A DNA stretch of 33,500 nucleotides from Prorocentrum cordatum (lineage: Eukaryota; Sar; Dinophyceae; Prorocentrales; Prorocentraceae): NCBI GenBank assembly GCA_963575745.1, contig CAUYUJ010021035.1:64001-97500 (forward strand). Reading direction: 5' to 3'. The notes under the pieces were generated by a model. It saw only the letters and a list, made by a program, of their open reading frames with translations. It ran no database searches and was not told the origin of the DNA. Position numbers and translations under genes: made by a program. Positions 1-7,594 of this stretch are shown one piece after another; position 1 is the stretch's first letter; every line of letters begins with the position of its first letter.

Positions 1-5
1 GAAAT

Positions 6-582
6 TTATGGTCGGGCGCCTCTGAAAAGGCGATCGCCGGGGAGGAGCTGCTCCATACGCTGAGCGAGCAAGGCGGTGACACGTGGATCAAGAATCGTCA
101 CAGCATCGCGGAGCCCCTTTTTAGTCACTGCTAGGGTGACAACCGACGTGTTGCGGCCGAGCACCACGTTGGAGGCCTGCAGGCTGAAGGCTTCGGTAGT
201 CCGGAGCATGCAGTGCCAAGCGACTGCGAAGACGCGAGCGACCCCGGGAAACCCCGCCTCAAGCGCAAGGCCTACAAGGCCCCACGCGAGAAAAAGGGGA
301 AGTGGCGGCGCCTGGACTGGGAGCTCCTTGTTTCTCCGTGCTTTGAGCATGAGCCAACTGCCCATGGAGCGACTTTCTGAAGGCTGGGATGCGAGCCTGC
401 ATGCCGCTGATTGTGTCACCTACTGTGCCAATGGTGTCGCCGTCCTCCCACGAGAAAGTGATGTACCTCACCAGGATGTCATCGATGGCATGCGCCGAGG
501 CGGGCATATCGACCCCTGCCTGCCCGAGATATGTGAAGACTTTGCAAAACGCTGTGTCGTACCGCTCTTCGACTCTACCACT
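6..582 (-). pseudogene. Tyrosine recombinase (YR integrase-like), frame-broken and cut by the window edge
   Basis: This domain would integrate retroelement cDNA by strand exchange through a catalytic tyrosine. The N-terminal SAM-like core-binding domain is read at 582-349 (RYDTAFCKVFTYL, then a DDILVRYITFSWEDG helix and a PAFRK segment). A frame change near 355 leads into the catalytic domain, which continues from SWLMLKARRNKELP. The catalytic Arg is probably in LRTTEAF at about 203, matching the family pattern LRxxEL. The beta-hairpin Lys is probably in AVTKKG at about 120. The C-terminal HxxR and Tyr box would lie beyond position 1 and cannot be judged. It follows directly on the RNase H, the usual order in DIRS-like elements. 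A cellular recombinase is less likely given the neighbours. Confidence 0.7.
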
Positions 583-664
583 TCTGCGCTCTAGCTTCGT
601 ACCCTGTCTCTCTGCTCGTCGTTCTTCGCGGGTGCCGCGGGCGATGATCGCACCGCGAGGCTTA

Positions 665-1018
665 GCCCTTCTCGGTATAGTACCGGGAGGGCGCATCCGC
701 AACCCGACGAAGAATTGCGTTCAGACGAATGCTGGACGAGCGGCCCTTGGCCTGTACAGAAACAGTGACTTGCGAGTACGAGATGCTCAAGAAACGGGCT
801 CGGTGCCGGCCTCGTCGGCGGGCACGCCTTCGCAAGCAGTTGAGAAAGGTGTGAAATTCAAGCTCATTGATGTGTGAGTCTTTCCTATAGCGGTAACGTT
901 GGATTGTCCTCCATTTCCACCCGAGGGCGTTGATCGGCTGGCGCGGCCAGGTGTGGGCCTGGTAGAACATGAGTGGGTTCAGGCGCACGTCGGTGCCGCG
1001 GACGTCGCAATTCCAGAA
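665..1018 (-). pseudogene. RNase H domain, C-terminal part (element 1)
   Basis: This is the part of a retroelement RNase H that removes RNA from RNA-DNA hybrids. Visible blocks are DVRLNPLMF followed by TWPRQPIN, the Glu motif HINELEFHTFL, the third-Asp region FLSISYSQV, the conserved AKGRSSSIRLN, and the last-Asp motif VADAPSRY. In related elements the third motif reads DSQ; here it is YSQ, so a catalytic Asp is replaced by Tyr. Between LRR and VADAPSR the usual stretch of about 30 residues is missing, which indicates an internal deletion. The frame is shared with the DNMT C-terminus upstream (start near 1375) and ends at a stop at 662, where the recombinase begins in another frame. Confidence 0.72.
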
Positions 1019-1203
1019 GAACTCGTAAACCAAAGCGTGGTCGGGCGACCACCCTGCAGGCAGCTCATCCAGGACGCGCGGCTGCGGCGCACAGTCAAGG
1101 GGATTGGCGAGCTCTGCGAAGGCCGAACCGAGCTGCGCACAGAGCCGCTCTGCTTCGGCCCAGCGCGCCCTCACACCTGCAAGCTCGAGCGGGACGTTCG
1201 CGG

Positions 1204-2124
1204 CATGTCTGCAGGCCAGACCATGAAGCAGTAGACCGAGAACAAGCGGGCTGGTCGCACCACCCAAGAGCGCGAGTCGAGTGACTTGTAGAAGCCCCCC
1301 AATGGCAGATTTACTGCCCTTACCAAGCGCATCCCTGGCGTGGCCAGAACAGAAGCCAAGCAACCGCTCAACCACTTCAGGCGCCAGGGCGCGCCTGGAA
1401 CCGTTCTCGATAACCTGCTACCCGCGCGGGGCACGGCCGGCGCGGCCGCGCTGGGGCTGGTCCTGGCACCCCTGGCCGGGCGCCCGGAGCGAAGCTGCCT
1501 GCGCGACCGTCAGCCCTCAGGGCCCCGGGATTCAGCACCGAGGCGATGGCGCGCTCCTCGCAGTCGGCGCGGACGATCTCGCCGTTTAGCTCGCTGGAGG
1601 CCTCTATGGTGTCCAGGACCTGGGAGGGGCCCAGCTGCCGAGGGTCGAACCCCGCGCGCCAGAATACCGATGACCGCACAACGAGGGTGAACTTCTGGGC
1701 GTCCAACAGCAGCGGCCCGACGCCCAAGTGTCCAGAGATCTGGTCGACAGCCTTGGCCTCCAGCGCCACGCAAGCCTCCACGACGCAGCTCGCGTGCGCA
1801 AAACGACCGCTCAAGCGTCTCCAGAAGATCCCGACAGCAATTACGCCGGGGTAGTGGGCCCCCCTGGCTGCGCCGCTTGATCTTGGAGAAAACCAAACTG
1901 TGCAGCCCGGCGTACTTGGCCGCAAAGCGGTCCAGTGCTACCTGCGAGCACTCGCGCGCCCAGGACCACTCCTCGTCGACCTCGGCATTCGAGCGTGCAA
2001 CGCGCCGAGTCGCCGCGTCCTCTGACACGAAGATGCATGCCGCCACGTCGACCCCAGCGAGGTCGCACGCCACGCGCGCTGCTGTCGTGGATTCCCAGAC
2101 AGCAACGAGCAGGTATACCGGCCC
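1204..2124 (-). pseudogene. Cytosine-C5 DNA methyltransferase domain (element 1), frame-broken
   Basis: This domain would transfer a methyl group from S-adenosylmethionine to cytosine C5. The N-terminal Rossmann part is at 2124-1860 (VYLLVAVWESTTAARVACD, then an acidic SED like the motif II region). A frame change near 1860 leads to a motif VI-like VVEACVALEA (about 1780, where ENV is usual), then LGVGPLLLDAQKF and a motif VIII-like RSSVFW (about 1675). The C-terminus at 1375-1204 has ERLLGFCSGHARDAL, similar to REAxRLxGFP, and a motif X-like LLGGATSPLVLGLLL, where GN is usual. The catalytic Pro-Cys loop was not found in any frame, so the enzyme is probably dead. DNMT capture by dinoflagellate retrotransposons is known. 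Confidence 0.68.
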
Positions 2125-2229
2125 TGGTGCGCTGGACGGAGCCGCCAGGGGTGCCCCGAGGCACCCCAACCAACCTTGCGCATGCATCAGTCGGCGATCT
2201 GCGCGCCGACCGGGGTGATCCCAATTGCC

Positions 2230-2437
2230 TCGCACGCCCCACCGCCAAACTCGCGGGCGTCGAAAGCGACCGGGCGCGGTCGACCGCCGCGCGCAGGTCC
2301 ACCACGCAGCTCGGCAACGTGCAGGCGACCGCCAACAACTCGTCGACGACCTCCAGTGGGAGTGGGCGAGGCCGCGCACACTGGCACGCGTGGAACGCGG
2401 CCCCAGGGCACTGTAGAGCGGCCGCTGCCAGGAGCAC
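2230..2437 (-). pseudogene. RT thumb and first RNase H strand (element 1)
   Basis: The minus frame reads PLPLEVVDELLAVACTLPS, then CVVDLRAAV and LSTPASLAVG. In related elements this join runs from the RT connection helix (ELL...LPL..DLRAPV) into the first RNase H strand, which carries a DAS motif. Here the expected Asp of DAS is read as Pro (TPAS), so the first metal-binding residue is lost. The methyltransferase begins about 100 bp later and the RNase H Glu motif about 1.3 kb later. The DNMT is therefore inserted within RNase H. The RT palm that should lie upstream is missing. The call rests on a short match in one frame. Confidence 0.5.
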
Positions 2438-2525
2438 ATATATGTTTTCAAAAACGCACTTTTATCTAGCTAAGTACCCCCCTGCCTGGGCCGCCCCTTC
2501 TTTCCTCTCTCTCTCTATCGCTCCC
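2435..2525 (+). repeat. Dispersed repeat with a CT-rich tail, short copy
   Basis: Positions 2462-2501 (TTATCTAGCTAAGT, then TGCCTGGGCCGCCCCTTC) match 12083-12121 with only a few differences, and both run into CT-rich sequence. Weaker similarity seems to reach back to about 2435. The repeat lies exactly where element 1 stops. Here the tail is only about 25 bases, against about 370 at the other site. Confidence 0.7.
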
Positions 2526-2527
2526 TC

Positions 2528-3113
2528 GTGTGCGTAAAGTTTCGACTCGAGGGTTGTAAGGACTGCGAGCAACTTTCAAATCCTGCGAGCCCAGCACCGC
2601 AGGTGGCGGGCGCGCGCGCCCCGCTGGGAGCCATTCAGCTCCACTGGTACTTCGTTGTGGGCCTGCTGGGGTGGCAGGCGGGCGAGCTCTCGGAGGAAAG
2701 GAGCTACCTGCTCGGCTTCGCTGCCGCGGACGACGGGCAGGACGAGTTCGACGCGTGCGTCGACGACGGGGCCGTCGAGGACTCAGTCATTCGTGGTACT
2801 CGAGCTGGTGTCATGGCTCCGTGGGCCCGCTGGACTCGGGTGTACTATCGTACCAGCGAGAAGGCAGGCAGCTGTTTCTTACTGATCTCCAGAATGGGAA
2901 ACGCATCTTCGACTGTCTGGACGGCCTGCGATCCCACCCTGCGTGTGCAGCTGATCAACCTGAGAGATAAGTCAAAGGTATTCTCGAAACCGAACTCACA
3001 TTACACTTGGACAGAGCATCCAGGAGTTTCGGGCAAAGGGCGGGATGCAGTTTTGGCTGCGAGTGAACGTCTCATTGCCCGCAAAGAGATGGAGGATGCT
3101 GGCGCCAAGGTGA
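2528..3113 (+). other. Open but unassigned coding-like stretch
   Basis: An open plus frame runs from 2528 to 3394. It contains protein-like pieces such as LGAIQLHWYFVVGLLGW, a run of acidic residues (AADDGQDEF and CVDDGAVEDS) and NSHYTWTEHPGVSG. A second frame (2671-2970) also looks natural in SGVLSYQREGRQLFLTDLQ, which suggests a frameshift near 2850. No family is recognised with confidence. It might be a remnant of a Gag-like or host protein. The last third of the open frame overlaps the small ORF at 3126 in another frame and is probably its shadow. Confidence 0.3.
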
Positions 3114-3125
3114 AGGGCACCCCCC

Positions 3126-3452
3126 ATGAAGAAGCAGGACCCGCCGAAGCGCAGGAGCAGCAAGAAGGACGGTTTCTTCTGGTGGGTGGCCAGCGCTGTC
3201 ATGAACGTTGGAGGTTACGTCTGGCTGAATCGCAAGGGTGGTTCGATCGTTGCTGGGGGCTTCGTGGCCTGGAGGGCTTGGAAGTGGTTCGGGCTCGGCA
3301 CCGCGATCGGGATGGTCTACGAGACGTTCGAGTCGATCTGCGACGCTACGGAGACAGCGCAGTCCTGGTACGACACGGTTCAGGATATGTGTGAATCGGG
3401 CGAGCTGGAGAGCATCATCATGGGTGGTGCCACTATAACCTCATGCCCGTGA
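3126..3452 (+). CDS. Small hydrophobic protein, unknown function (108 aa)
   Basis: The ORF starts at ATG 3126; the frame is closed by a stop at 3111, so no longer start is possible. A basic N-terminus (KKQDPPKRRSSKK) is followed by a hydrophobic segment at residues 15-32 (FFWWVASAVMNVGGYVWL). A second, aromatic-rich segment lies at about 38-62 (SIVAGGFVAWRAWKWFG onward), then an acidic, probably helical tail (ETFESICDATETAQ). This pattern suggests a small membrane protein with two transmembrane helices. The stop is followed at once by an abrupt change to AT-rich DNA, with AATAAA at about 3455, so the ORF could be a 3' terminal exon. No family is recognised. A chance ORF remains possible, but composition favours coding. 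Confidence 0.45.
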   Translation: MKKQDPPKRRSSKKDGFFWWVASAVMNVGGYVWLNRKGGSIVAGGFVAWRAWKWFGLGTAIGMVYETFESICDATETAQSWYDTVQDMCESGELESIIMGGATITSCP

Positions 3453-3653
3453 GAATAAACACTAGGGGATAATAAAGTTCGGGGTTCAGGGAGAGATAAT
3501 AAAAGTAGCCCAGCAGACCTCAGCATAATCTCGAAGTAAGAGATGATCAAGAGGAGACCAAGCCGAGCACGTTTTGAGACATCCTTGGCGTTTAGTTTTC
3601 ATAGAAATATCCTCAACAATGGCTTATCTCTCATGAAAATTGTTTTTTTGTAA

Positions 3654-4020
3654 GTGCTCGTGTAGGGTAGCTCATGTGCCTCAATTTCCATGGATAATCA
3701 ACCCCAGAGATAAAAAAGTTCAGGCGAGCGTGGGGACAGAGAGAAATATAAAAGAAGAAGAATACAGTAGAATAATAATAAGAAAGAAGAAGAAGAGGAT
3801 AATAAGAAGAGGACGAAGAAAGGAAAAATCCAAAGTTCCAAATCTATCAATTTTAATGTACAAACGCTTTATGAACATTTATTTTTTTGAGTGCTCGTGT
3901 AGGGTAGCTCATGTGCTTCATTTTCCATGGATAATCAACCCCAGGGATAAAAAAGTTCAGGCGAGCGTGAGGACAGATAGAAATATAAAAGAAGAAGAGG
4001 AAAGTAGAATAATAATAAGA
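3654..4020 (+). repeat. 130-bp direct repeat, two copies
   Basis: Copies at 3654-3783 and 3891-4020 have equal length, a spacing of 237 bp and about a dozen substitutions without indels. Both start GTGCTCGTGTAGGGTAGCTC and end in AATAATAATAAGA. A shorter, more diverged relative of the middle part may lie at 3468-3502 (GGATAATAAAGTTC). Confidence 0.85.
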
Positions 4021-4097
4021 ACATTGCTCGTTTCGTTTGAGTCTGCCTCCCAAAATTATTGGTTTCGCTTGACACATCCTGAAAAAGTGTGACGCTT

Positions 4098-4145
4098 CGC
4101 TTGATGTTGCTATATCAACATCGCTTGATGTTGCTATCTCAACAT
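4098..4145 (+). repeat. Tandem 24-bp hairpin repeat
   Basis: Two adjacent 24-bp units, CGCTTGATGTTGCTATATCA plus ACAT and its copy, differ at one base. Each contains ATGTTG followed after six bases by CAACAT, so each unit can form a small hairpin. The rest of 4146-4415 shows no feature that can be named. Confidence 0.75.
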
Positions 4146-4415
4146 AGCGTTTCGAGGTGATAATGAAGTTCGGCCTCAGCGCTCGCCGCCCAATTTGAAT
4201 TTTGTATAGGGCGACGATAATCAACTCTAAACACTGAAGGGGGGGTCCCTTTATTATCATCGGCATGCGGTTACTGGTTTTGTTACCTAACAGCGAAGAC
4301 TGATGAGTTTCTAATAGTGTCAAAAGAGAGCATCATGACTCCCCAAAGGGGTCTGGGCGGGATCCGGACGGGATCCGGGGGAATCCGGGGACTCCTTTTT
4401 TAGCCAGCATTAACG

Positions 4416-4772
4416 CACTTCGTGGTCTTCGAGTTCCCAGAACTCCATTCCTGGACATGATTTTGAATGCCTGGAGCCAACTGTAGGCCACTTCGTGTTC
4501 TTCGAATTCCCGGAACTCCATTCCTGGGCATGATTTTGAATGCCCGGAGCCAACTGTAGGCCACTTCGTGGTCTTCGAGTTCCCAGAACTCCACTCCTGG
4601 GCATGATTTTGAATACCCAGAGCTAACTGTAGGCCACTTCGTGGTCTTCGAGTTCCCAGAACTCCATTCCTGGGCATGATTTTGAATGCCCGGAGCCAAC
4701 TGTAGGCCACGTCGTGTTCTTCGAGTTCCCAGAACTCCATTCATTCCCAAGCCACATTTTGAATGCTGGGAC
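4416..4772 (+). repeat. 73-bp tandem repeat, about five copies
   Basis: Units start at 4416, 4489, 4562, 4635 and 4708, each exactly 73 bp apart, beginning CACTTCGTGGTCTTCGAGTT or a close variant. The fifth unit is diverged and shortened where the hexamer satellite starts. Because 73 is not a multiple of three, each minus-strand frame passes through all three phases. The open minus frames here are therefore not evidence of a gene. Confidence 0.92.
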
Positions 4773-5770
4773 AGGCTGATGCTGAGGCTGAGGCAGGCTG
4801 AGGCTGAGGCTGAGGCTGAGGCTGAGGCCGAGGCTGAAGGCAGACTGAGGCTGAGGCTGAAGCAGGCTGAGGCTGAGGCTGAGGCAGGCTGAGGCTGAGG
4901 CTGAGGCAGGCTGATGCTGAGGCAGGCTGAGGCTGAGGCTGAGGCTGAGGCTGAGCAGGCAGGCTGAGGCTGAGGCTGAGGCTGAGGCTGAGGCTGATGA
5001 GGCTGAGGCAGGCTGAGGCTGAGGCTGAGGCTGAAGCAGGCTGAGGCTGAGGCTGAGGCAGGCTGAGGCTGAGGCTGAGGCAGGCTGAGGCTGAGGCTGA
5101 GGCTGAGGCTGAGGCCGAGGCTGAAGGCAGACTGAGGCTGAGGCTGAAGCAGGCTGAGGCTGAGGCTGAGGCAGGCTGAGGCTGAGGCTGAGGCAGGCTG
5201 ATGCTGAGGCAGGCTGAGGCTGAGGCTGAGGCTGATGCAGGCTGAGGCTGAGGCAGGCTGAGGCTGAGGCCGAGGCTGAAGGCAGACTGAGGCTGAGGCT
5301 GAAGCAGGCTGAGGCTGAGGCTGAGGCAGGCTGAGGCTGAGGCTGAGGCAGGCTGATGCTGAGGCAGGCTGAGGCTGAGGCTGAGGCTGATGCAGGCTGA
5401 GGCTGAGGCAGGCTGAGGCTGAGGCCGAGGCTGAAGGCAGACTGATGGCTGAGGCTGAAGCAGGCTGAGGCTGAGGCTGAGGCAGGCTGAGGCTGAGGCT
5501 GAGGCAGGCTGATGCTGAAGCTGAGGCTGAGGCTGAGGCTGATGAGGCTGAGGCAGGCTGAGGCTGAGGCAGACTGAGGCTGAGGCTGCAGGCTGAGGCT
5601 GAGGCTGCTGAGGCTGAGGCTGAGCAGGCTGAGGCTGAGGCAGGCTGAGGCTGAGGCTGAGGCTGAAGGCAGACTGAGGCTGAGGCTGAAGCAGGCTGAG
5701 GCTGAGGCTGAGGCAGGCTGAGGCTGAGGCAGGCTGAGGCTGAGGCTGAGGCAGGCTGAGGCTGAGGCTG
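4773..5770 (+). repeat. AGGCTG hexamer satellite with higher-order structure
   Basis: About 1 kb is made of the hexamer AGGCTG with regular variants (GCAGGCTG, GCTGATG, GGCCGAGG, GAAGGCAGACTG). The landmark GAAGGCAGACTG recurs at 4836, 5123, 5278, 5433 and 5665. The copies at 5123, 5278 and 5433 are exactly 155 bp apart with near-identical interiors. All minus frames are open (Ser-Leu, Gln-Pro or Ala-Ser runs) only because the hexamer lacks stops. Confidence 0.95.
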
Positions 5771-5830
5771 TGACTGCGACTGCCGTTGCCACTGCGACTG
5801 TCATCGCGAATGCGACTACGACTGCGAGAA
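5771..5830 (+). repeat. Degenerate GACTGC hexamer tail of the satellite
   Basis: The satellite passes into imperfect units such as GACTGC, GACTGCCGTTGCCACTGC and GACTACGACTGCGAG. They keep the six-base period with a different core. Beyond 5830 the sequence is unique up to element 2. Confidence 0.6.
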
Positions 5831-5927
5831 CAGCAGAATTCTACAACTGGATTCTCATCTGAATCTTAAAGGGAATGCTTCCAAATATGCTCATACACAT
5901 CGCTGTTAGGTTGCTTTGCCGGGATAA

Positions 5928-6947
5928 TTTTACCTGTCGTGGCGTGGCTACCATGCTGCTAAGGAAGGCTCTGAGGCGGGCAGCGATTCGGACTCGGATG
6001 GGGAGATAATCCAGGGTACGCAGGTGGCGGACTTGGACGATGAACCTGATGCACGGCACTTGTTCGCGGAGCTTTCGAAGGAACAACATCACCTGCAACG
6101 CAGCATTGCCGCGCTCGCCGACGCCCTCACCTCGAAGGAGTCGCAGCCCGAGACGCCGAGGAAGCGCATCGACTTTGCCGACGCCGAGGCCCCTTCGGCC
6201 CCGCCGGCGCCGTCGCAGGCGGCGGTCGATCAATTCTTGGCGAAGTTACAAGAACACGAGGAGATTGCACAGGCTGGTTCGGCGAAGGGTACGCGTTGAA
6301 GTTCATGTACTCCAACGTCATCTCCTACGGGATGATGGGAAAGAGTTTCGGCACCTGGCGATGCTACTGCGAAGGAGGCGTTGGGCCAGCTGATGGGGGA
6401 GCCGAAGAACCCAAGGGAGGCCCTCTTGGCGACGCGGAAGAACTACAAGGACGTTCCTGGTGCGAGGATCGAGGGCGTGAAGGCCAGGATCGCCCCCAGC
6501 ATCCTGGCCAGCCTCTACAAGAATGGGAGGTCGGCCCACGTCGAGATCGTCCAGTGGCTGAAGGATAAGGAGCTCACGAAGTGTTCGATCGCGAGCGAGG
6601 TGGCGATGCTCGCCTGCGCCCTGGACAGGATGATGACGAGCGGGAAGCGCGACGCGCTGATCAACTCGCAGGCGGCGGAGCTGACGTGCCTCAGGCTGCA
6701 CTCGATTTTCAAGGATTACCAGGACGTCGAGGTGGAGAGCGACTGGAAGAGGCCGAAGAACACGGACGGGGGCAAGTGGAAGAGCAAGGTCAACTGGTCC
6801 TACGGCGAGGAGTCCTTGAAGATGCACGACGGGGCTCCTACGGCCGTGGAAGCAGCTGATGATGAAGTAGCCGAGCGTCTGAGGAAGAGGGCCACGATCG
6901 CTGAGCACCCGACAGCGGTCGGCGACAGGGCCCGCGCGGACGAATAG
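5928..6947 (+). pseudogene. Gag-like protein of element 2, frame-broken
   Basis: The frame opens after a stop at 5925 and reads an acidic stretch (SEAGSDSDSDGEIIQG), a leucine-rich, probably helical part (HLFAELSKEQHHLQRSIAAL), and a Pro/Ala linker ending near QFLAKLQEHEEIA. A stop at 6297 is bypassed in the next frame (KFMYSNVISYGMMGKSFGTW), and the first frame resumes at about 6381 (EPKNPREALLATRKNYKDVP). The C-terminal block has ASLYKNGRSAHVEIVQWL, CSIASEVAMLACALDRMM and KWKSKVNWSYGEE. Similar acidic-then-helical proteins precede RT in dinoflagellate elements, so a capsid or RNA-binding role is inferred. No zinc knuckle is seen. The true start codon is uncertain. Confidence 0.55.
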
Positions 6948-7522
6948 GTTGCGGCTGAGGGTTTCACGGCAGCCCTTAGCCACGCCAACGCGATAGGCGC
7001 CAGTCCGCGTAGCTTTGCTTTCTTGGGTTTTAAGAAAGGCCGGTCGGCTACGAGGGGTAGTAGTGTGCTCCCCGTCTACCTGCGCTTGGTGCTCATTATG
7101 ATCGGTGGGCCTTGCGCCTTGCATATCAAGGCCGACCGGTTCTGGCAAGGTGGTGACCATCATCGGGGCGATGTCGAGGTGCTCTGCAAGTCCGCAGTTC
7201 AGGTTAGACGAGAGGGAGAAGGATCCTCTTCGATGCCTGCCGTGCCCGACCTTCGGAGTCGTCTGCGAAAGCAAGAACGGATTCCACTGGGAAGTGGGTA
7301 GCCAAGAGGCGGACGAGACGGAGCTGAGGGTGACTTGTAAGAGACTAGAACGGACTCTCGCGAGCATCGGATGCCTGGCGAAGGGGGACGTGAAGGTCGA
7401 CGACGAGATGCGCTTCAAGCCCACGTGCGCCCCCTGGAAGAACGCGACGCTGATCCAGGTCCTGATCGCGAAGGATTTGTGGACAAGGCTCACGCAGAGG
7501 GCGAGCTGGGGGAGCATCGCCG
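6948..7522 (+). other. Linker between Gag-like and RT parts of element 2
   Basis: Two overlapping open plus frames (7023-7301 and 7105-7539) share this stretch. The second reads protein-like in its C-terminal half (WEVGSQEADETELRVTCK, then KGDVKVDDEMRFKPTC and ATLIQVLIAKDLW). It probably belongs to the element polyprotein between Gag and RT, where a protease could be expected, but no Asp-Thr/Ser-Gly motif is visible. Frameshifts prevent a firm call. Confidence 0.35.
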
Positions 7523-7559
7523 ATGGCAGGGCGGGCTGAGTGGATGCGAGAGGGCGAAC

Positions 7560-7561
<2 letters not shown>

Positions 7562-7592
<31 letters not shown>
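7562..7592 (+). repeat. (GA)n microsatellite inside element 2
   Basis: About fifteen GA units lie in an open frame and encode alternating Glu-Arg. They sit just upstream of the RT N-terminus, in a position where related proteins would not be expected to have such a run. Confidence 0.9.
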
Positions 7593-7593
<1 letters not shown>

Positions 7594-7594
7594 C

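Larger units (their letters stand above)
1..2451 (-). mobile_element. Element 1: decayed tyrosine-recombinase retroelement with a DNA methyltransferase
   Basis: Reading leftward on the minus strand, protein blocks appear in this order: RT thumb with first RNase H strand (about 2437-2230), a C5 DNA methyltransferase (about 2124-1204), the rest of RNase H (about 1018-665) and a tyrosine recombinase (about 582-6, cut by the window edge). The blocks sit in different frames, so the copy carries several indels. The RT palm and Gag are absent: similarity stops near 2440, next to a CT-tailed repeat. A DIRS-like retroelement with a captured DNMT, as described in dinoflagellates, is the best fit. No terminal repeats were seen. 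The domain calls rest on motif reading, not on a search. Confidence 0.72.
3453..4330. other. AT-rich island
   Basis: Base composition drops sharply from the GC-rich surroundings. The island is rich in AATAATAA, GAAGAAGA and T runs, and it holds the 130-bp and 24-bp repeats listed separately. ORFs here only read through the repeats. It may be a 3' flanking or intergenic segment, or inserted DNA of other origin. Confidence 0.6.

Noticed and set aside
1640-1660. GGTCGAACCCC as a tRNA B-box
   Set aside because: No A-box or cloverleaf around it; the sequence is explained by the methyltransferase reading on the minus strand.
4623-5804. 393-codon minus-strand ORF
   Set aside because: Translation of the AGGCTG satellite; all minus frames are open for the same reason.
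7129-7152. PTGSGK string resembling a nucleotide-binding P-loop
   Set aside because: No other NTPase motif follows and the frame is probably a damaged element linker.
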